Positions 23,983-35,827 of a DNA stretch of 64,000 nucleotides are shown here, in pieces (the first letter of the stretch is position 1; each line of letters begins with the position of its first letter). Below the pieces are notes generated by a model that worked only from the letters and a program-made list of their open reading frames with translations, made no database searches and had not been told where the DNA came from. A program made the translations under genes and the position numbers. The DNA is from Nymphalis io (taxonomy: Eukaryota > Arthropoda > Insecta > Lepidoptera > Nymphalidae), in the NCBI RefSeq assembly GCF_905147045.1, contig NC_065896.1, forward strand, positions 5,543,001 to 5,607,000, in the 5' to 3' direction.

Positions 23983-24914
23983 GAATATTTCGAATATTAA
24001 AACTTTTAATAAAAATTTTGTTATTACTAGCACTTACATTTTATATCATAAAAGACTTAACAACGAATTTAATAATTAAATAATCCCTACATGACTTTTG
24101 AATACTACGTAATTGAATACCAAATTAATTATAAATATCTCTGAATCAATTATCTCTCACCTAGTTAGATCACGTTCACTGATCTCTGGAATAATTAAAC
24201 GGTCTGGAATCGAACCTCCTATGCAGGTTATTGCGAACGGCGAAGGTATGCCATTACGGAGTCTTATGACCGTAAGGAATGTGAAATTAATAATACTTGA
24301 TAGTATAATTACGGTCTGCGATGGAGCAGAGCGAAGGAACGTTAAGGTACTAAAATATAGAAATTAATCATTTCTATTCTAATCTTTGAAATATTTAATT
24401 ACTAATTTATTATTATTGTTATTTATAGTTAAATTATATATGTATTAGGTGTGACTTTTTAATAGGTAATTTGTTTTATGAAACTGCGTACAGTGATATT
24501 TATAATTATACTTTTATACTTTATTTTAATCCATTATAAAATAGTACAGAAAATGTTCAGAACTAATTAATTTGTTGTACAAGGTTAATTACTTTGCTAT
24601 TTCTTTCAGAATGCCAAATCGAAAGAAACTTTAAAATAGAAACCGGGTAGGTGGTGCAATAGTAGACTTATGTACATATAAATATATACAAAGTAATACT
24701 AGTAATTTTATTTATCATATGTTTATACCAAATTTCATTTTTAATAATATTAATATAGATTACTAATGAAAGCAAGCATTATATATAATTATATATAATG
24801 CGCCCCGTAGGAAGACATTCCTAACTGAATATTAATTAGCAAATCACATGGAACATGTGAAAATATAAATAAAAGGTTCATCTTTACTCTTTCAGTCATT
24901 AAAATAGACTATAT
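23983..24914. other. non-coding stretch with one odd frame
   Basis: A non-ATG open frame at 24113-24367 lies in a GC-richer patch (about 24200-24350) without recognised motifs. It is more likely a conserved or merely GC-richer non-coding segment than a gene. Nothing else stands out. Confidence 0.35.
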
Positions 24915-24936
24915 ACTGTATATATATATATACAGT
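24915..24936. repeat. 22-base perfect TA palindrome at SINE tail
   Basis: ACTGTATATAT on the left and ATATATACAGT on the right are exact complements. The right end overlaps the ACAGTAA tail units of the SINE-B copy that starts here on the plus strand. It probably arose from tail slippage. Confidence 0.7.
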
Positions 24937-25237
24937 AACAGTAACAGCCTGTTAATATCCCACTGCTCGGCTAAGGCCTCCTCTCCCTTTTGAGGAGAAG
25001 GTTTGGAGCTTATTCCACCACGCTGCTCCAATGCGGGTTGGTAGAATACACATGTGGCAGAATTTCAATGAAATTAGACACATGCAGGTTTCCTCACGAT
25101 GTTTTCCTTCACCGTTAAGCACGAGATGAATTATAAGCACAAATTAAGCACATGAAAATTCAGTGGTGCTTGCCCGGGTTTGAATCCACGATCATCGGTT
25201 AAGATTCACGCGTTCTTACCACTAGGCAATCTCGGAT
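24931..25237 (-). mobile_element. SINE-B, full length
   Basis: The plus strand shows the tail repeats (ACAGTAACAGTAACAG), CTGCTCGGCTAAGGCCTCCT, CCACGCTGCTCCAATGCGGG, ACATGCAGGTTTCCTCACG and CTTGCCCGGGTTTGAATCC (B-box complement). It ends TTACCACTAGGCAATCTCGG (A-box and 5' end). Few substitutions, so comparatively young. The antisense frame at 24952-25140 is inside the element. Confidence 0.92.
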
Positions 25238-25933
25238 GTGTATGAAATTATTTAACCATATAAATACAGCTAGTGATATGAAATTTTATCTGAAGACTCT
25301 CATTATGTTCATGTTTCAAAGTTAATTTTGTTTGTATAAATATGAAACGAATTGTATTAAATATGAGTTATTTATATGCAAAATGAAATAAAGATTCTCA
25401 ATATTGTTCGTCGGCAACGCCAGCTGAAACGAGCTGTCAAGCGAACTTCCTGTATGATCAAACATTTATACATAACAAACTGTTGCATTTATACAAGCGA
25501 ATGAGTTAATTTTATATAAATGAAAGAAATCACATTATATAGTTCGCAAAATATGACTAAATATTTTCGTCTATAAACAAAATATTACTTTTGTAATAAT
25601 ATAAACATTATATCTATAAAGCAGTTTGGAGTCGTTTTTGCGTTAGTAGTAATGCAATACACACAGTGATTAAACCGGAATAAATCAGTTTGCGCTAGTT
25701 ATCACTTGCCACGTAAGTAGCGTTAGAAGTGTCATTTTGCTTATTATTCGTTTTGCATTGTTCGTTTTAGTGTATTCATTCATTCATATTAGATATCAAA
25801 TTACTTAATTTGTATTTAATCACCTTGAATTTAATCCTATAGAAATATATAGGTAATATTGAAACTTGCGTCGTTAAAAAAATGGCACAATTAATATGAA
25901 TGCTATAATGAAATTAGTTGAGGAAAAATCATA
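25238..25933. other. non-coding stretch with possible promoter-like patch
   Basis: Around 25680-25730 an insect initiator-like ATCAGTTTGCGC is followed about 30 bases later by CACGTAAGTAG, a donor-like site. This alone does not support a gene. The rest is A/T-rich and featureless. Confidence 0.25.
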
Positions 25934-25977
25934 ATCCTTATATAGTTATGAGGTTGACCTCATAACTATAGAAGGAT
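25934..25977. repeat. near-perfect palindrome, 21-bp arms, 2-base spacer
   Basis: Arms 25934-25954 and 25957-25977 are complementary at 20 of 21 positions (one A/C difference); only TG separates them. Each arm contains TATAGTTATGAGGT or its complement. The loop is too small for a microRNA precursor. Cruciform-forming DNA, or the closing product of a repair event, is more likely. Confidence 0.9.
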
Positions 25978-26160
25978 GGAGAAATATTTATGAACATTTT
26001 AAACTAAATTTCAGAATCGAGACGAAACTTTGGATACAAAGTTTGAACGAATAATCGTAAAAATGAATATCAATATTTATTATTTATAAAATTATTAAAA
26101 CGTAAGACTTTAATTACTGCCATTTAATGAATCTCAGGTATCATTTACCTAAGTAGTTAA

Positions 26161-26415
26161 GTAACAGCCGGTCTTACTGTTGGGCAAAGGCTTCCTCTCC
26201 CTTTAAGGAATAGTTGAAGTTTTGTCCACTAGGACGTTCTAGTGGATTGGTGAGTCAGACCCGATTCATTAAATGCGTGTATCTTCACGATGTTTAACTT
26301 TGCCATCGAGCATGAAAAGAATAATTAACATAAATTAAAGACATGCAAAAATAAGTGGATTTGAACCCGTAATCTTAAATTAAATCCTTCATTGTATCCA
26401 ATTGGCTATCTCGAC
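26161..26415 (-). mobile_element. SINE-B, full length but old
   Basis: Plus strand: GTAACAGCCGGTCTTACTGT, GGCTTCCTCTCCCTTTAAGG, CTTCACGATGTTTAACTTTG, GTGGATTTGAACCCG and ATTGGCTATCTCGA. All blocks are in order, with numerous substitutions and a reworked GC-box segment (26222-26250). Confidence 0.8.
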
Positions 26416-27964
26416 TTTATATTATAATGGACAAGTAATGTGTTGCTTGTTCGTTATTACAAGGAGTCATCTTTACGTACAGCTTTTATTATGTAATAAC
26501 TCTTTATCGTCTTTGTTAAATTACGAACGCCGAATTATATAAAACGAAATTTCTTTTCCCGGTCCCGTGACAATTACACAGAAGAGGTGGTAAAATTAAT
26601 TTACAATGCAAATTTTGAACTTAATTTCAGTGTAATGAATTTCTCACGAGTCTTAACTAAACTTATAATTTCTTTGTTTTAACTAGTCATCTCTGTTAAC
26701 GAGGCTTAGAGGTTAAATTAGGCCCTAATTTGCTTTTCTGTTTATAATATTGCAAATGTAACTAAATTTTTCAGTAAAAACTTTTAATGAATTGAATATT
26801 GTCTCAGGTTCATGTAGACAAATAAAATTTATAATAATTAATACGAAAGAAAATATTTCCTTGTATAAATTAATAGTTATAAAAAAATATTCTATTTGTA
26901 TATTTCATGCTTAGTTGATCACTTTATCGAGTTTGTTTGTTCTTTGTTTTAGGTGAGCCCGGATTATCGTGCAGAGATTCTTAAAAATGTTTGCTAAACA
27001 TCCATCTTCTTGATGTTGATCAGATGATTATTTGTATACATACAAATAATATTTGTATACAAATATGTAATAAAAAGGCTCTTTATTTTAAACAAAAACA
27101 GACCAAATTCGTAATTATCTTTGAAGAAACCATTTTTCATTTGAATCGCTTCATATTTAAGGACTTGCGTCCTTAAAGCTGACAATATATGTCATAAATA
27201 AATGTTAAATGCAATATTTAAACTTAAATTTGATGAAACAAACTTTAGCAATTTAAGTATTCCTTAGTTGCGGATGTTCGTGGCAAGAGAAGTATCGAGT
27301 TTGTTATAAATGTCTTTTTAGTCTTTGCTCCCCAAATTTCTGTACAATATAATGACAAAGCTATATTTACACGACTGCTACGACTACGTGACCCAAAAAA
27401 GAAGTGTAATGTTGCTAGGGTTAAAATAAGTATGTGAGTTTATTTCATCATAACTTTTAAATGTATTAACAAATTTACATGTATGGGCTGTCGTTGAAAT
27501 CCTTACATCATCCCGAATGACACTGGTTAAAAAAATCATTTTTAAAGGTTGTGTTTTATATGTTTATTTTATTTATATACTATGCATGTGGTCACCTCAA
27601 AAGCCAATAACAGATATCACGCATAAATATAAAAAAATTTACTCAATAAATCATATCTGATAAAAACTTGTTGCCTGTTCATCTTGTCTATTATTTGGAT
27701 CATTACGTACCAGCACGTTTTTTTCCAGACAGCATAACAATATCAATTAGATATTCTGTCTCTTGTGTATGTAATGCACTATCTCGTTCACTCAGGAAAC
27801 TCGGAAACAGCAAAACATGAAGTACTCGTATTCATCGCGGCAATCATTTGACTGAATATACATATATTAAAAAATGAGTTATGATTGAGCTAAATCTAGC
27901 GTGAATTTCTGAAAGGTTTATAGAAAAATATATTTTTTTAATAACAAAGACAATATTAATAACA
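26416..27964. other. non-coding stretch
   Basis: Holds a GTATAC-centred repeat (27030-27064): ATTTGTATAC occurs twice, and the segment as a whole is an inverted repeat. No gene seen; the two overlapping 61-63-codon frames at 26991-27185 lie on opposite strands across this structure. Confidence 0.4.
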
Positions 27965-28063
27965 CTCTCCTGACCGAATATCGGGCACTGATGATATAAT
28001 GCACAATTGTGTGACCCGACCTGGGTTCTGTAGGATTAATTATCACTAGACCAACGAGGCTCT
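27965..28063 (-). mobile_element. SINE head, tRNA-like, internally deleted
   Basis: Read on the minus strand it begins GAGCCTCGTTGGTCTAGTGA, an A-box-like phrase, then AACCCAGGTCGGGTCACACA, and ends near CCGATATTCGGTCAGG. The B-box region appears to be deleted. It resembles tRNA-headed SINEs of Lepidoptera and differs from SINE-B and SINE-F. Confidence 0.5.
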
Positions 28064-28117
28064 TGCATAATTATTAATTATTATCATCTATTACTTAAAA
28101 TAATGTATAAATGTTTA

Positions 28118-28378
28118 TTATAAGACGAGCCGGTTGGCGTGGTTGGTGAATGCTTGCCTTTCACGCCGAAGATTGTGGGTTCGACTCCCACCCAGGCCAG
28201 ATATAAGTGTGCATGAACATGTCTGTTTGTCCTGAGTCTGGTTGTAATTATCTAAAGAAAAATAGTGTATGTAGTATATCAGTTGTCTGGTTTCCATAGT
28301 ACTAGCTCTGTACAAGCTTAATTTGGGATCAGATGGCCGTGTGTGAAAAATGTCTCAGGATATTATATTATATATTAT
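28118..28378 (+). mobile_element. SINE-F, full length, tRNA-Glu-like head
   Basis: Head GAGCCGGTTGGCGTGGTTGG (A-box region), then GCCTTTCACGCCGAAG and the B-box GTGGGTTCGACTCCCAC. TTTCAC before GAAG recalls tRNA-Glu(TTC), but the anticodon stem does not pair properly, so it is not a working tRNA gene. The body includes CCTGAGTCTGGTTGTAATTA and AGTATATCAGTTGTCTGG, ending TCAGGATATTATATTATATA. The antisense frame at 28118-28315 is a by-product. Confidence 0.85.
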
Positions 28379-28922
28379 TATTAGTATCCTGTTATCATTA
28401 GTAGTACTTATCGTATGTACATAGCAAAATAATTCTATTTGGTCCCGATATATATATTTTATTATTATCAAGTGTTGCCCTGGCCTAAGCAAACTTCTCT
28501 GATATTAAGTAAACTAACTCGATAGACCCTTTCAAAATTACCTTTGCCGTAACGAAAACTTTCACAACTCGATCGTTTCTTTTCATTTCGAAGTCGAAGG
28601 GAACAAATAACGGCATTTGTTTATTGCGGTTATTGTTTTACATCACGTTGGTATAAATTCGATAAGGCTAGGATTTATATGTTTACTATTCGTTTTTATA
28701 AATACTTCCTTGAATATAAACACACTAGAAAAATCAGATACAGAATACAAATTATATTTTAAGTAAAAATATTTTTATCTCGTAATAGACTAGAGTAAAG
28801 CCTTTATTTATATCTTATTTAAGTCTCTTATAAATAATAATTTCAAAATTAAAATAAGAAATATATTTGATTTCAGTTGGCTCCTGAACTTTTGAGTATT
28901 AATTTATCTAAATAGTAAATTA
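28379..28922. other. non-coding stretch
   Basis: No gene or repeat recognised. Confidence 0.4.
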
Positions 28923-29101
28923 AGGCTGAGTGAACCAGTGTAATTACAGGGACATAGCATTTTAGTTCCCAAGGTTGGTGGCGCATTGGTGATATAAGCG
29001 ATGGTTAACATTTCTTACAATGCCAATGTCTAAGGGCGTTGGTGACCACTTATCATCAGGGCCCATATGCTCGTCCGCCTTCCTATTCTACAAAAAAAAA
29101 A
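28923..29101 (+). mobile_element. SINE-A, 5'-truncated, long poly-A tail
   Basis: Sense orientation: GTGAACCAGTGTAATTACAG, AAGGTTGGTGGCGCATTGG and CATATGCTCGTCCGCCTTCC, ending TATTCTACAAAAAAAAAA. The clean A-run of about ten bases suggests a fairly recent insertion. Confidence 0.9.
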
Positions 29102-30643
29102 TCACTTTCTGACATTTCACGATCGTTTCCTACGCTGAGTTTTGAGTTTATTAATAATAGCCGTACAGATCTATTTGTAACTTTTTTCTAATATAAATGT
29201 GAAGTATTAATTTATTTGGGTACGTTCCACATATAATATTCCCAACTAATGCATACGTCAAAGACTAATAAAGGAACTTCTTGTAAAGAAATATTTCAAA
29301 TACTGAACGAAGTTCACGAGACTGATCGATCGCCTACACCTGTGACTTCGAACGTGTGAGTAATTAACACCATAGTGGAACCATGCAGGAAATTATTCCC
29401 TGTGATTGAGAATTAAATTATCCTCACTTAGCCTAAAAGGGAGGTTCGTCTTGACATTAATTTATTAACCTATTAGCGTAACACAATTTATGGAATAATG
29501 CATATATGTTTGACCTTTAACCCCTTAAAAACATCCTACACAATATGAAATTATGACCAATTAACGTGTATATTATAAGTATATCTCTTTTTAACAGCAA
29601 TTATTTCTTTATTTGATATTCGTTATCTGTGTAACGTTGAAACATATTATTAATATATTTTTGATGTTATACATAAAAGTAGGTTTTACCTATATGAAAA
29701 TTATATCTATTACAAGACAACTAATGATTTTAAGGAAAAAAGGTAAGGTTTTGTAACCAATGAGATATGAACAATCGCCAACCTATCCGGTGCTGTTATT
29801 ATAATAATGTTAAAGATATTTTAAGATATGCGGTTACTGACTTATTTGTAGATATATATATAAAATTGTTCTGTACATTTGCTAATCTCTCATATAAAGT
29901 TTTTGTGTATCCGTTATAGTTTTTACAGCGCTTTGAAAGCACCTGAATCGACAATTTTCTCCCCGACTACGGCAGCATATTAAGCTTTATTTAAAAAAAT
30001 ATACGTTTTTTTAAATATGTAATGTTTATTAACTAAATATATATTAATATACAATATATAAATTCGAAATAAAAATTTAAAATTATTTGTTTTTCAAAGT
30101 TCTTTGTACATTTTTTATGTTACACTGGTTAAAATCCCGCCACAACAACCACATACTTTGTCCGTCCTGAAACTATACACTAAAATAATATATATGGAAC
30201 TTATATAATCGGATTATTTTTTAGTAGATTTTTCATAAAATTGAAAAAAATAAACAAACAAAACTATCCTCTTTAGTATGACTTTATTAGTTTAAAGCTA
30301 TTCATAGTTTAAGTTGTTTTTCTGTCTGTACAATTTTATTTCTATTTTAATTCCGGCACGTTTCAAAGTAAATAGATCAAAGGGCGACTTTCGCGTAACT
30401 TTTTAAACCTGGAGACTGACTCCTGTCGTCCCTCATAAAAATGTTTTAACGTATTGTATTCGGAGATTCCTTTTTAGAAAGCTTTTCAATCAAGTTCCAT
30501 CATTTGTAATTTAAGATAATGTTCTTAAAGTAATTTTCTAATCTGTAAGACGAAATAGACAATAAGCAAAAAAAAAAACAAAATCACGGTTATTTATTTC
30601 TTAGGTTACATAGATCGGTAAAATATTGGTTTTGCTATTAAAT
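29102..30643. other. non-coding stretch
   Basis: About 1.5 kb with no gene, repeat or structured element that I can identify. Confidence 0.45.
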
Positions 30644-30803
30644 AGTTATTTTTTGTTTTTTTTTTTCGTCTTATTGCCTGCGCTTTTGTCCTTCGTCGGC
30701 TTTCGTCCACTGCTGGACGAAAGCCTCCCTCATAGAATGCCGACGATTCCGATCTTGTGCAGCCTGCATTTATCCCTTACCTGCCACCTTGCTGCAGGGC
30801 GTT
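30644..30803 (-). mobile_element. LINE 3' end with poly-A tail
   Basis: On the minus strand the frame reads KVAGKG-stop-MQAAQDRN, then HSMREAFVQQWTKADE, the C-terminus of a non-LTR retrotransposon reverse-transcriptase protein. Two usual tryptophans are mutated (TGG to TAA and to CGG). It ends in an A-rich tail (T-run 30655-30667 on the plus strand). The C-terminal pattern (EAFVQQWT) is shared with the RTE-like piece at 60.6 kb, but that one has a tetranucleotide tail, so a different lineage is likely. The open frame at 30626-30859 on the plus strand is a shadow. Confidence 0.7.
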
Positions 30804-31007
30804 TACGTTTACTACGTTTTATAAACTTTTTGTTTACGATTCGTTTATTTTTACGTTAAAAATAGCTCAACGCTTTAAATATAATAATAACATTAGTGTA
30901 CCACATATGTGTCAATGATTTTAAATTTTAATAAATAATATTATAAGAATAGTAAAATTAAAAGAAAAATATACTTTATTAAAGTAGGCTCTTATTTTTT
31001 TTATATT

Positions 31008-31288
31008 TAGGCGGACGGGCAGATAGGCCCAGGTGGCTTATGTGATAAGTGGTCACCACAGCCCATATACATTGGTGCCGTGAGAAAAATTAAACATTCC
31101 TTACATCATCAATGCGCCACAAACCTTGGAAACTGGGATGTTGTGCCTTTAAGTGTAGTGGATCACTCACCCTCCCAACCGGAATACGACATACGAAGTA
31201 TTGCTGTTTGGCGATTGAATATGTGATGAGTCAAGCTCTAGATGTGGTAGCCACTCAGACGGGCTTGTACAGAATATGTGGTAGTTAC
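31008..31288 (-). mobile_element. SINE-A, full length, diverged
   Basis: Plus strand: TAGGCGGACGGGCAGATAGG, AAGTGGTCACCACAGCCCAT, AATGCGCCACAAACCTTGG and GGGCTTGTACAGAATATGTG. Upstream T-run (30994-31001) is the tail. The 100-codon open frame at 31112-31414 runs through it antisense to the element and is not supported as a gene. Confidence 0.85.
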
Positions 31289-31442
31289 CACATAAAAAAA
31301 ACGTCATTTTATTTTTTTAATGTAAAAAAAATACCGAGCGTTGATACGGAATTTAGATTATACCGAGAAGAACCGGAAAGAAACTCAGTAGTTATCCTAT
31401 CAATCATTTACTAAAACTTGTATAATATGTACCCTGTACAAA

Positions 31443-31532
31443 AACGCTGTGACTTCTTTCGAATGTCAAATCGACAATGTCAGAAACATATAAATCTTGT
31501 TTAACTAAACAGTTGCTACTCAACGTTTTAAA
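31443..31532 (+). mobile_element. MITE-like family C, copy 2 (left end missing)
   Basis: Keeps ACTTCTTTCGAATGTCAAAT, CGACAATGTCAGAAAC and GTTTAACTAAACAGTTGCTA. The left terminal repeat is not recognisable. Confidence 0.5.
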
Positions 31533-32654
31533 ATTAGAATCTTTTACAATGTTACAGTACATTTAATTTTTTAATAATAATATAACATAACTATGAATAT
31601 TACTTATGAGTAAAATGTTCAGAACAGGTGGAACGTAGTTAATTAAACGGGATAAGTAATACTTTGGAACATCCTAGTACTCTCGTAGACACCTAAGATA
31701 TAATTGTAGTGCTTTCATCTAAAGAACTTTGAAGATAGCGTAATAGCAATTTCAGGGTTAACTTCTGCAGCTATGAAAATTGTTGCCAGAATCGAGTTAA
31801 ACTCTCATCGTTTACTTAGAAGTGCAGTCGCGTCCGCTCTAACAAACTTTTATTACTTTTATTGCATTTATTTTGTTAGTTCTTTGAATCCGGTCGCGAA
31901 TAAAAATGCTAAAGATGAAATTCTGAAGTAATTTAAAATAACCACGCAAAGAGGATTTAGTCGATATTGAGTTTGTTAATTCAAATGTAATTTATTTCTT
32001 TAACATTTCATTATATTTTTGATTAATCAATTATTTATATAATTTTAATACGAACATTAGGCGTTTTAATTAGCCAATCATTTAGAAGTTTTGATTTTTT
32101 AGCTTGTAAGAATGAATATTAAAAGTTTTTTTAATAAATTGATGATATGTAAACTTGATTAATCAGCTTCCGGGGAACAACGTTTTTGAAAAACAAAAGT
32201 CAATCATGCTTCGAACGTGAATATTTGGCATTCTGGTTTGTTCTATTTAGGTCGCGGCAGCTCCGAAATTCGAATTCTGTTTAGTCTGCATTTATTGAAA
32301 CGATTAAATTCGAATTATTATCAACACATATTTCAATTTGCGCCTATTATACCAGTAGACAATAGGGATAATATGATAATAGAAAATTGCGAAGCCTCTT
32401 ATTTTATAAAAAGAGTTTTAAAAGTGTAAAAGATGTATTATATAGATAACAGATACTATACTTAACAGATTTTTTTAAAATAATTGATGTAGTTATGTAA
32501 TATTTTTTAATAAAGTAATTTTCTCCTTTCAATGAGTTAAAAGAGTTATCAAACATCAGATATATTTTCTTACATTTTTAATGGAGTCAACATAATATTG
32601 ATTTTTTTAACTGCGTCGTAGGCCTTTAGCGGTTATTGAGTATACCTAATAATT
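31533..32654. other. non-coding stretch
   Basis: No gene or repeat recognised. A 70-codon non-ATG frame at 32217-32429 has no motif. Confidence 0.4.
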
Positions 32655-32815
32655 CTTAGCATAAAAGAGCTGGCCCAAGCTGGCAGTGTTACCCCGTGTC
32701 TTGGAAAATATGGAAAACCGTTGGTATCCTGATCTCTCTCAAGTCGTCTCGCATTGCCTTCCATTCGAATATGAGAGTGAACTTACTTGGCTACTCTTTT
32801 AGATTGGTGCTGATG
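32655..32815 (+). mobile_element. SINE-G fragment
   Basis: CCCCGTGTCTTGGAAAATAT, AAAACCGTTGGTATCCTGAT, CTCTCTCAAGTCGTCTCGCA and GAATATGAGAGTGAA match the body of the family seen at 55787-56066. The head with its promoter boxes is missing. Confidence 0.7.
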
Positions 32816-33541
32816 CAGAATTTAAGTTGGGAGAAAATTCAAGTGATTATTATGTCATTGATAAAAAGTTAATTAGTAAAAAAGATAATAGTTTATATTA
32901 TATTCAATGGTCAAAGCGTTTCAAATACAAGATAACATATTAATTATATCATAACATATTATGACATTTACGGCACGTTTATTTGTTATTCGCCCTGTAA
33001 TAAAAAAATCCTTATATATCCTATATTTTCACGCATAATATAACTTTCAACCGTAATAAAAGTGCATAAAGACTACGATATCACTACTAGCTGTCACTTC
33101 CATAGTTTATATGCGCATTATTTGAGTGGTAAAGCTGAATGTTTATGGCGCATCATTATCATGAAAATTTGGCTGAGCTCCTCCAATTTTCGTGGAATCC
33201 ACGTTGTAAAATACTGAAAATATATGGGCTTATCAAAGCCAATGTAAGGCCAACTCGCTTGGTTTAATAACGATCACAATTTTCTAACGGAACCTTTTTT
33301 TAAAACAATACTGTAATATTCATTTACAAAAAGAACGAGTTCGTGTGTTATTTCAAGCTTAAGTAAATAATACGATTAAACAAATAAATAAGTGATGATA
33401 TAATTTAATAGTACTCATAGATATTATTATATAAAAAATCTTAAAGGAGTATTCACATCGAACGTTAACAAAAAAAATGTAATTAGAATCATAACTAAAT
33501 GAAAAAACGGAGATATCTCTATTTTCTGAAACTTAAGCAAC
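32816..33541. other. non-coding stretch
   Basis: No gene or recognised element. Confidence 0.4.
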
Positions 33542-33687
33542 TACGGCCTTAATTATAAGCATTGTTTAGTTGGTTAATTACTTAAATATTGCTGTGTCTT
33601 TTCTTTCGAAAATTACGTCGATAATGTCAGAAATCAGTTTCGTTTAACTAAACAGCCGTTAAGCGATACTTGTAATAAGTAATGTTA
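33542..33687 (+). mobile_element. MITE-like family C, copy 3
   Basis: Begins ACGGCCTTAATTATAAGC and ends GCGATACTTGTAATAAGTAA. The interior has TTCTTTCGAAAATTACGTCG and GTTTAACTAAACAGCCGTTA. Imperfect terminal inverted repeats as in copy 1; about the same length (146 bp). Confidence 0.55.
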
Positions 33688-35234
33688 TATTATAGTTTGA
33701 TCTTGATTTCTGTTTGAATTTTTTTTTCTGTTATATTCAATCATTTTAACATATATTTTTATCCATGTGAAAATTTACCGTAAATGCTATTGCGAAGATA
33801 AATTTAAAAATGTCTTTGTGATGCTTGTTTTAAATTAACTCCGATTTCATAATACGGTAAAAAAATACGAGCATATTTTTATATTGCAACGGAAAACATT
33901 ATTCGTATGCAGAAACAAGTTGTTGACATAAATCTTATTCTCTAGGGAACATCCGATGCGGAAGCGTCACAGAAGGCTCCATGGGTAGTTATTTATTGCC
34001 ATCCGCACTGTTTACTGATCGACTTAATAGTGTTTTTAAATTGTATGGAGATTTTTAATTTTCTTAAACTTTTGTTATTTACTATTTATATTATATGTTA
34101 CTTTAAATGAAATTAATATACAAATCAGATTTACATAAAATAATTTATAAATTACAAATTATTTAGGTTAGTGATTTTGGAACGCATAGATGACACAATT
34201 ACCAATCTTAAGTTAAATATTCAAGAGATTAGTGTTCTAACGTGACTGCACAAGCGCATGAGCACTCTCTTTATTCCCAGTCTTATAATCCGTTCGGATA
34301 ATCGAGTGGCAATAAAACACGAGCGTAGAGAGATCTGGCAGGACGCGTGGTAGGGGAGTCTGATATTGCCAACTTTTTAATTTCAGCCCATTACTGTGAA
34401 TTTGTTGATAGAAAAAAATAATCAATTTTTCACAATAAGACCCATTATTTCAACATAGAATTACAATATTCAAATCTTATAAGCTAAATAATATTATAAA
34501 AAATACATGCTAGTATACAAAAAAACTCCTGTGTAGTAGCTCATATAAAGTGTAGAGAAGACAATTCGACTATATAAATATAAATCACGAGGACATCCCG
34601 TACGTTTTCTACGATTGCATTTTCTACTTCATGTATTTTAAAGAATATTAACACCTTAAAACCGGTAAATTCGAATCGAGAAATAAAACACAGTAGCAAG
34701 TCAATGGGCGTGTATTTTAGCCCTTGGGATAATATATCAAAAAGCCTGTTATAAATAGCTCATATCAGAAACACTGATTTATAAGGGGCGAAAAATTATT
34801 ACATATGGCTGATAGAAGATTCGGAGTTAGGGTCGCAATAACGTTCACGCTATCTGCGGTAAAAAAAGATTATAGAACTCCTGTCGTGTCAGCGTTTCGC
34901 ATTTCACATGTATCTAGGTTTTATTATCACATTCTTCAACGGATAAATTCTAGGTATGAAATGTATTTTCATTTACTGAAGGTAACATCATAATTTATTT
35001 GGATCGAGGTTCTTATTTAATTTATAAACTGACTTTGTCCTGTCCGAAATAAATTTCAGGACAGTGTGCAAGCTTAATGAAAAAAATAATTTGTGGTTGA
35101 TGCTTAGGCTAGATGCTTGGTGATGCCAACCATTTTTGGGAATATCGCTCTGTCGCAATTAGGCTAGTGTAAGACTAAGTCAGATTGTAATATATAATAT
35201 TAGATATGATACGAATTATTATTAAATATTACTC
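33688..35234. other. non-coding stretch around a SINE-G fragment
   Basis: Apart from 34255-34350, nothing is assigned. A small fold-back (CTGTCCGAAAT with ATTTCAGGACAG, one bulge) lies at 35040-35064. Confidence 0.4.
34255..34350 (-). mobile_element. SINE-G fragment, diverged
   Basis: Plus strand: CACTCTCTTTATTCCCAGTC, TATAATCCGTTCGG and GTAGAGAGATCTGGCAGGAC correspond to the reverse of the SINE-G body (compare 42705-42830). The antisense frame at 34237-34425 overlaps it. Confidence 0.5.
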
Positions 35235-35315
35235 AAGAGTATCTGTCATTTTTTATTTTGATCAATAATAATCTTTATTTTTAATCTGGCAACAAGAACA
35301 TTGACAGATACTCTT
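35235..35315. repeat. inverted repeat, perfect 14-bp ends, 53-base interior
   Basis: AAGAGTATCTGTCA (35235-35248) and TGACAGATACTCTT (35302-35315) are exact complements. The ends contain G/C and are not simple TA sequence, so chance is less likely. It may be a very small MITE remnant or a stem-loop. Confidence 0.75.
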
Positions 35316-35554
35316 TATGGCGGGAAACTGATAGACTTTAAATTCTCTTTACGAGCATTGCGGATTCCGTGTTGAGATCTGGTTCTTACACTAGCAGCTT
35401 TTTTTTTGGGTGAAGTGCTTACTTGCTGGATAGATAAGCTTTAAAACTCCCAATGTTTGATACCAAGGGCCTTTATTTCATTTTTCCAGAAATCCACAAT
35501 ACAGACGAAAATATTTGTTGACAATATTAATGATTTATATATCTATTTTTTATA

Positions 35555-35827
35555 GAATAGGAATGCGGACGAGCATATGGGCCACCTGATGGTAAGTGGT
35601 CACCAACGCCCATAGACATTGGTATTGTAAGAAATGTTAACCATCGCTTACATCACCAATGCGTCACCAACCTTGGGAACTAAGATGCTATGTTCCTTGT
35701 GCCTGTAATTACACTGGCTCACTCACCCTTCAAACCGGAACACAACAATACCATGTACTGCTGTTTTGCGGTAGAATATCTGATGAGTGGGTGGTACCTA
35801 CCCAGATGAGCTTGCACAAAGTTCCAG
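35555..35827 (-). mobile_element. SINE-A, full length, well conserved
   Basis: One of the best copies. Plus strand: GAATAGGAATGCGGACGAGC, GGCCACCTGATGGTAAGTGG, CATCACCAATGCGTCACCAA, TGCCTGTAATTACACTGGCT and GGTAGAATATCTGATGAGTG, ending at GCTTGCACAAAGTTCCA. Useful as an in-window reference for the family. Confidence 0.92.

Noticed and set aside
25934..25977. A microRNA precursor
   Set aside because: A two-base loop and a total length of 44 bases are too small for a normal precursor.
28118..28195. A tRNA gene (tRNA-Glu-like)
   Set aside because: The A- and B-box phrases are good, but the anticodon stem does not pair and the sequence continues into a SINE body present again at 12974-13168.
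31112..31414. A 100-codon protein-coding gene
   Set aside because: The frame runs antisense through a SINE-A copy and beyond; similar frames recur in other SINE-A copies (9645-9854, 60240-60470).
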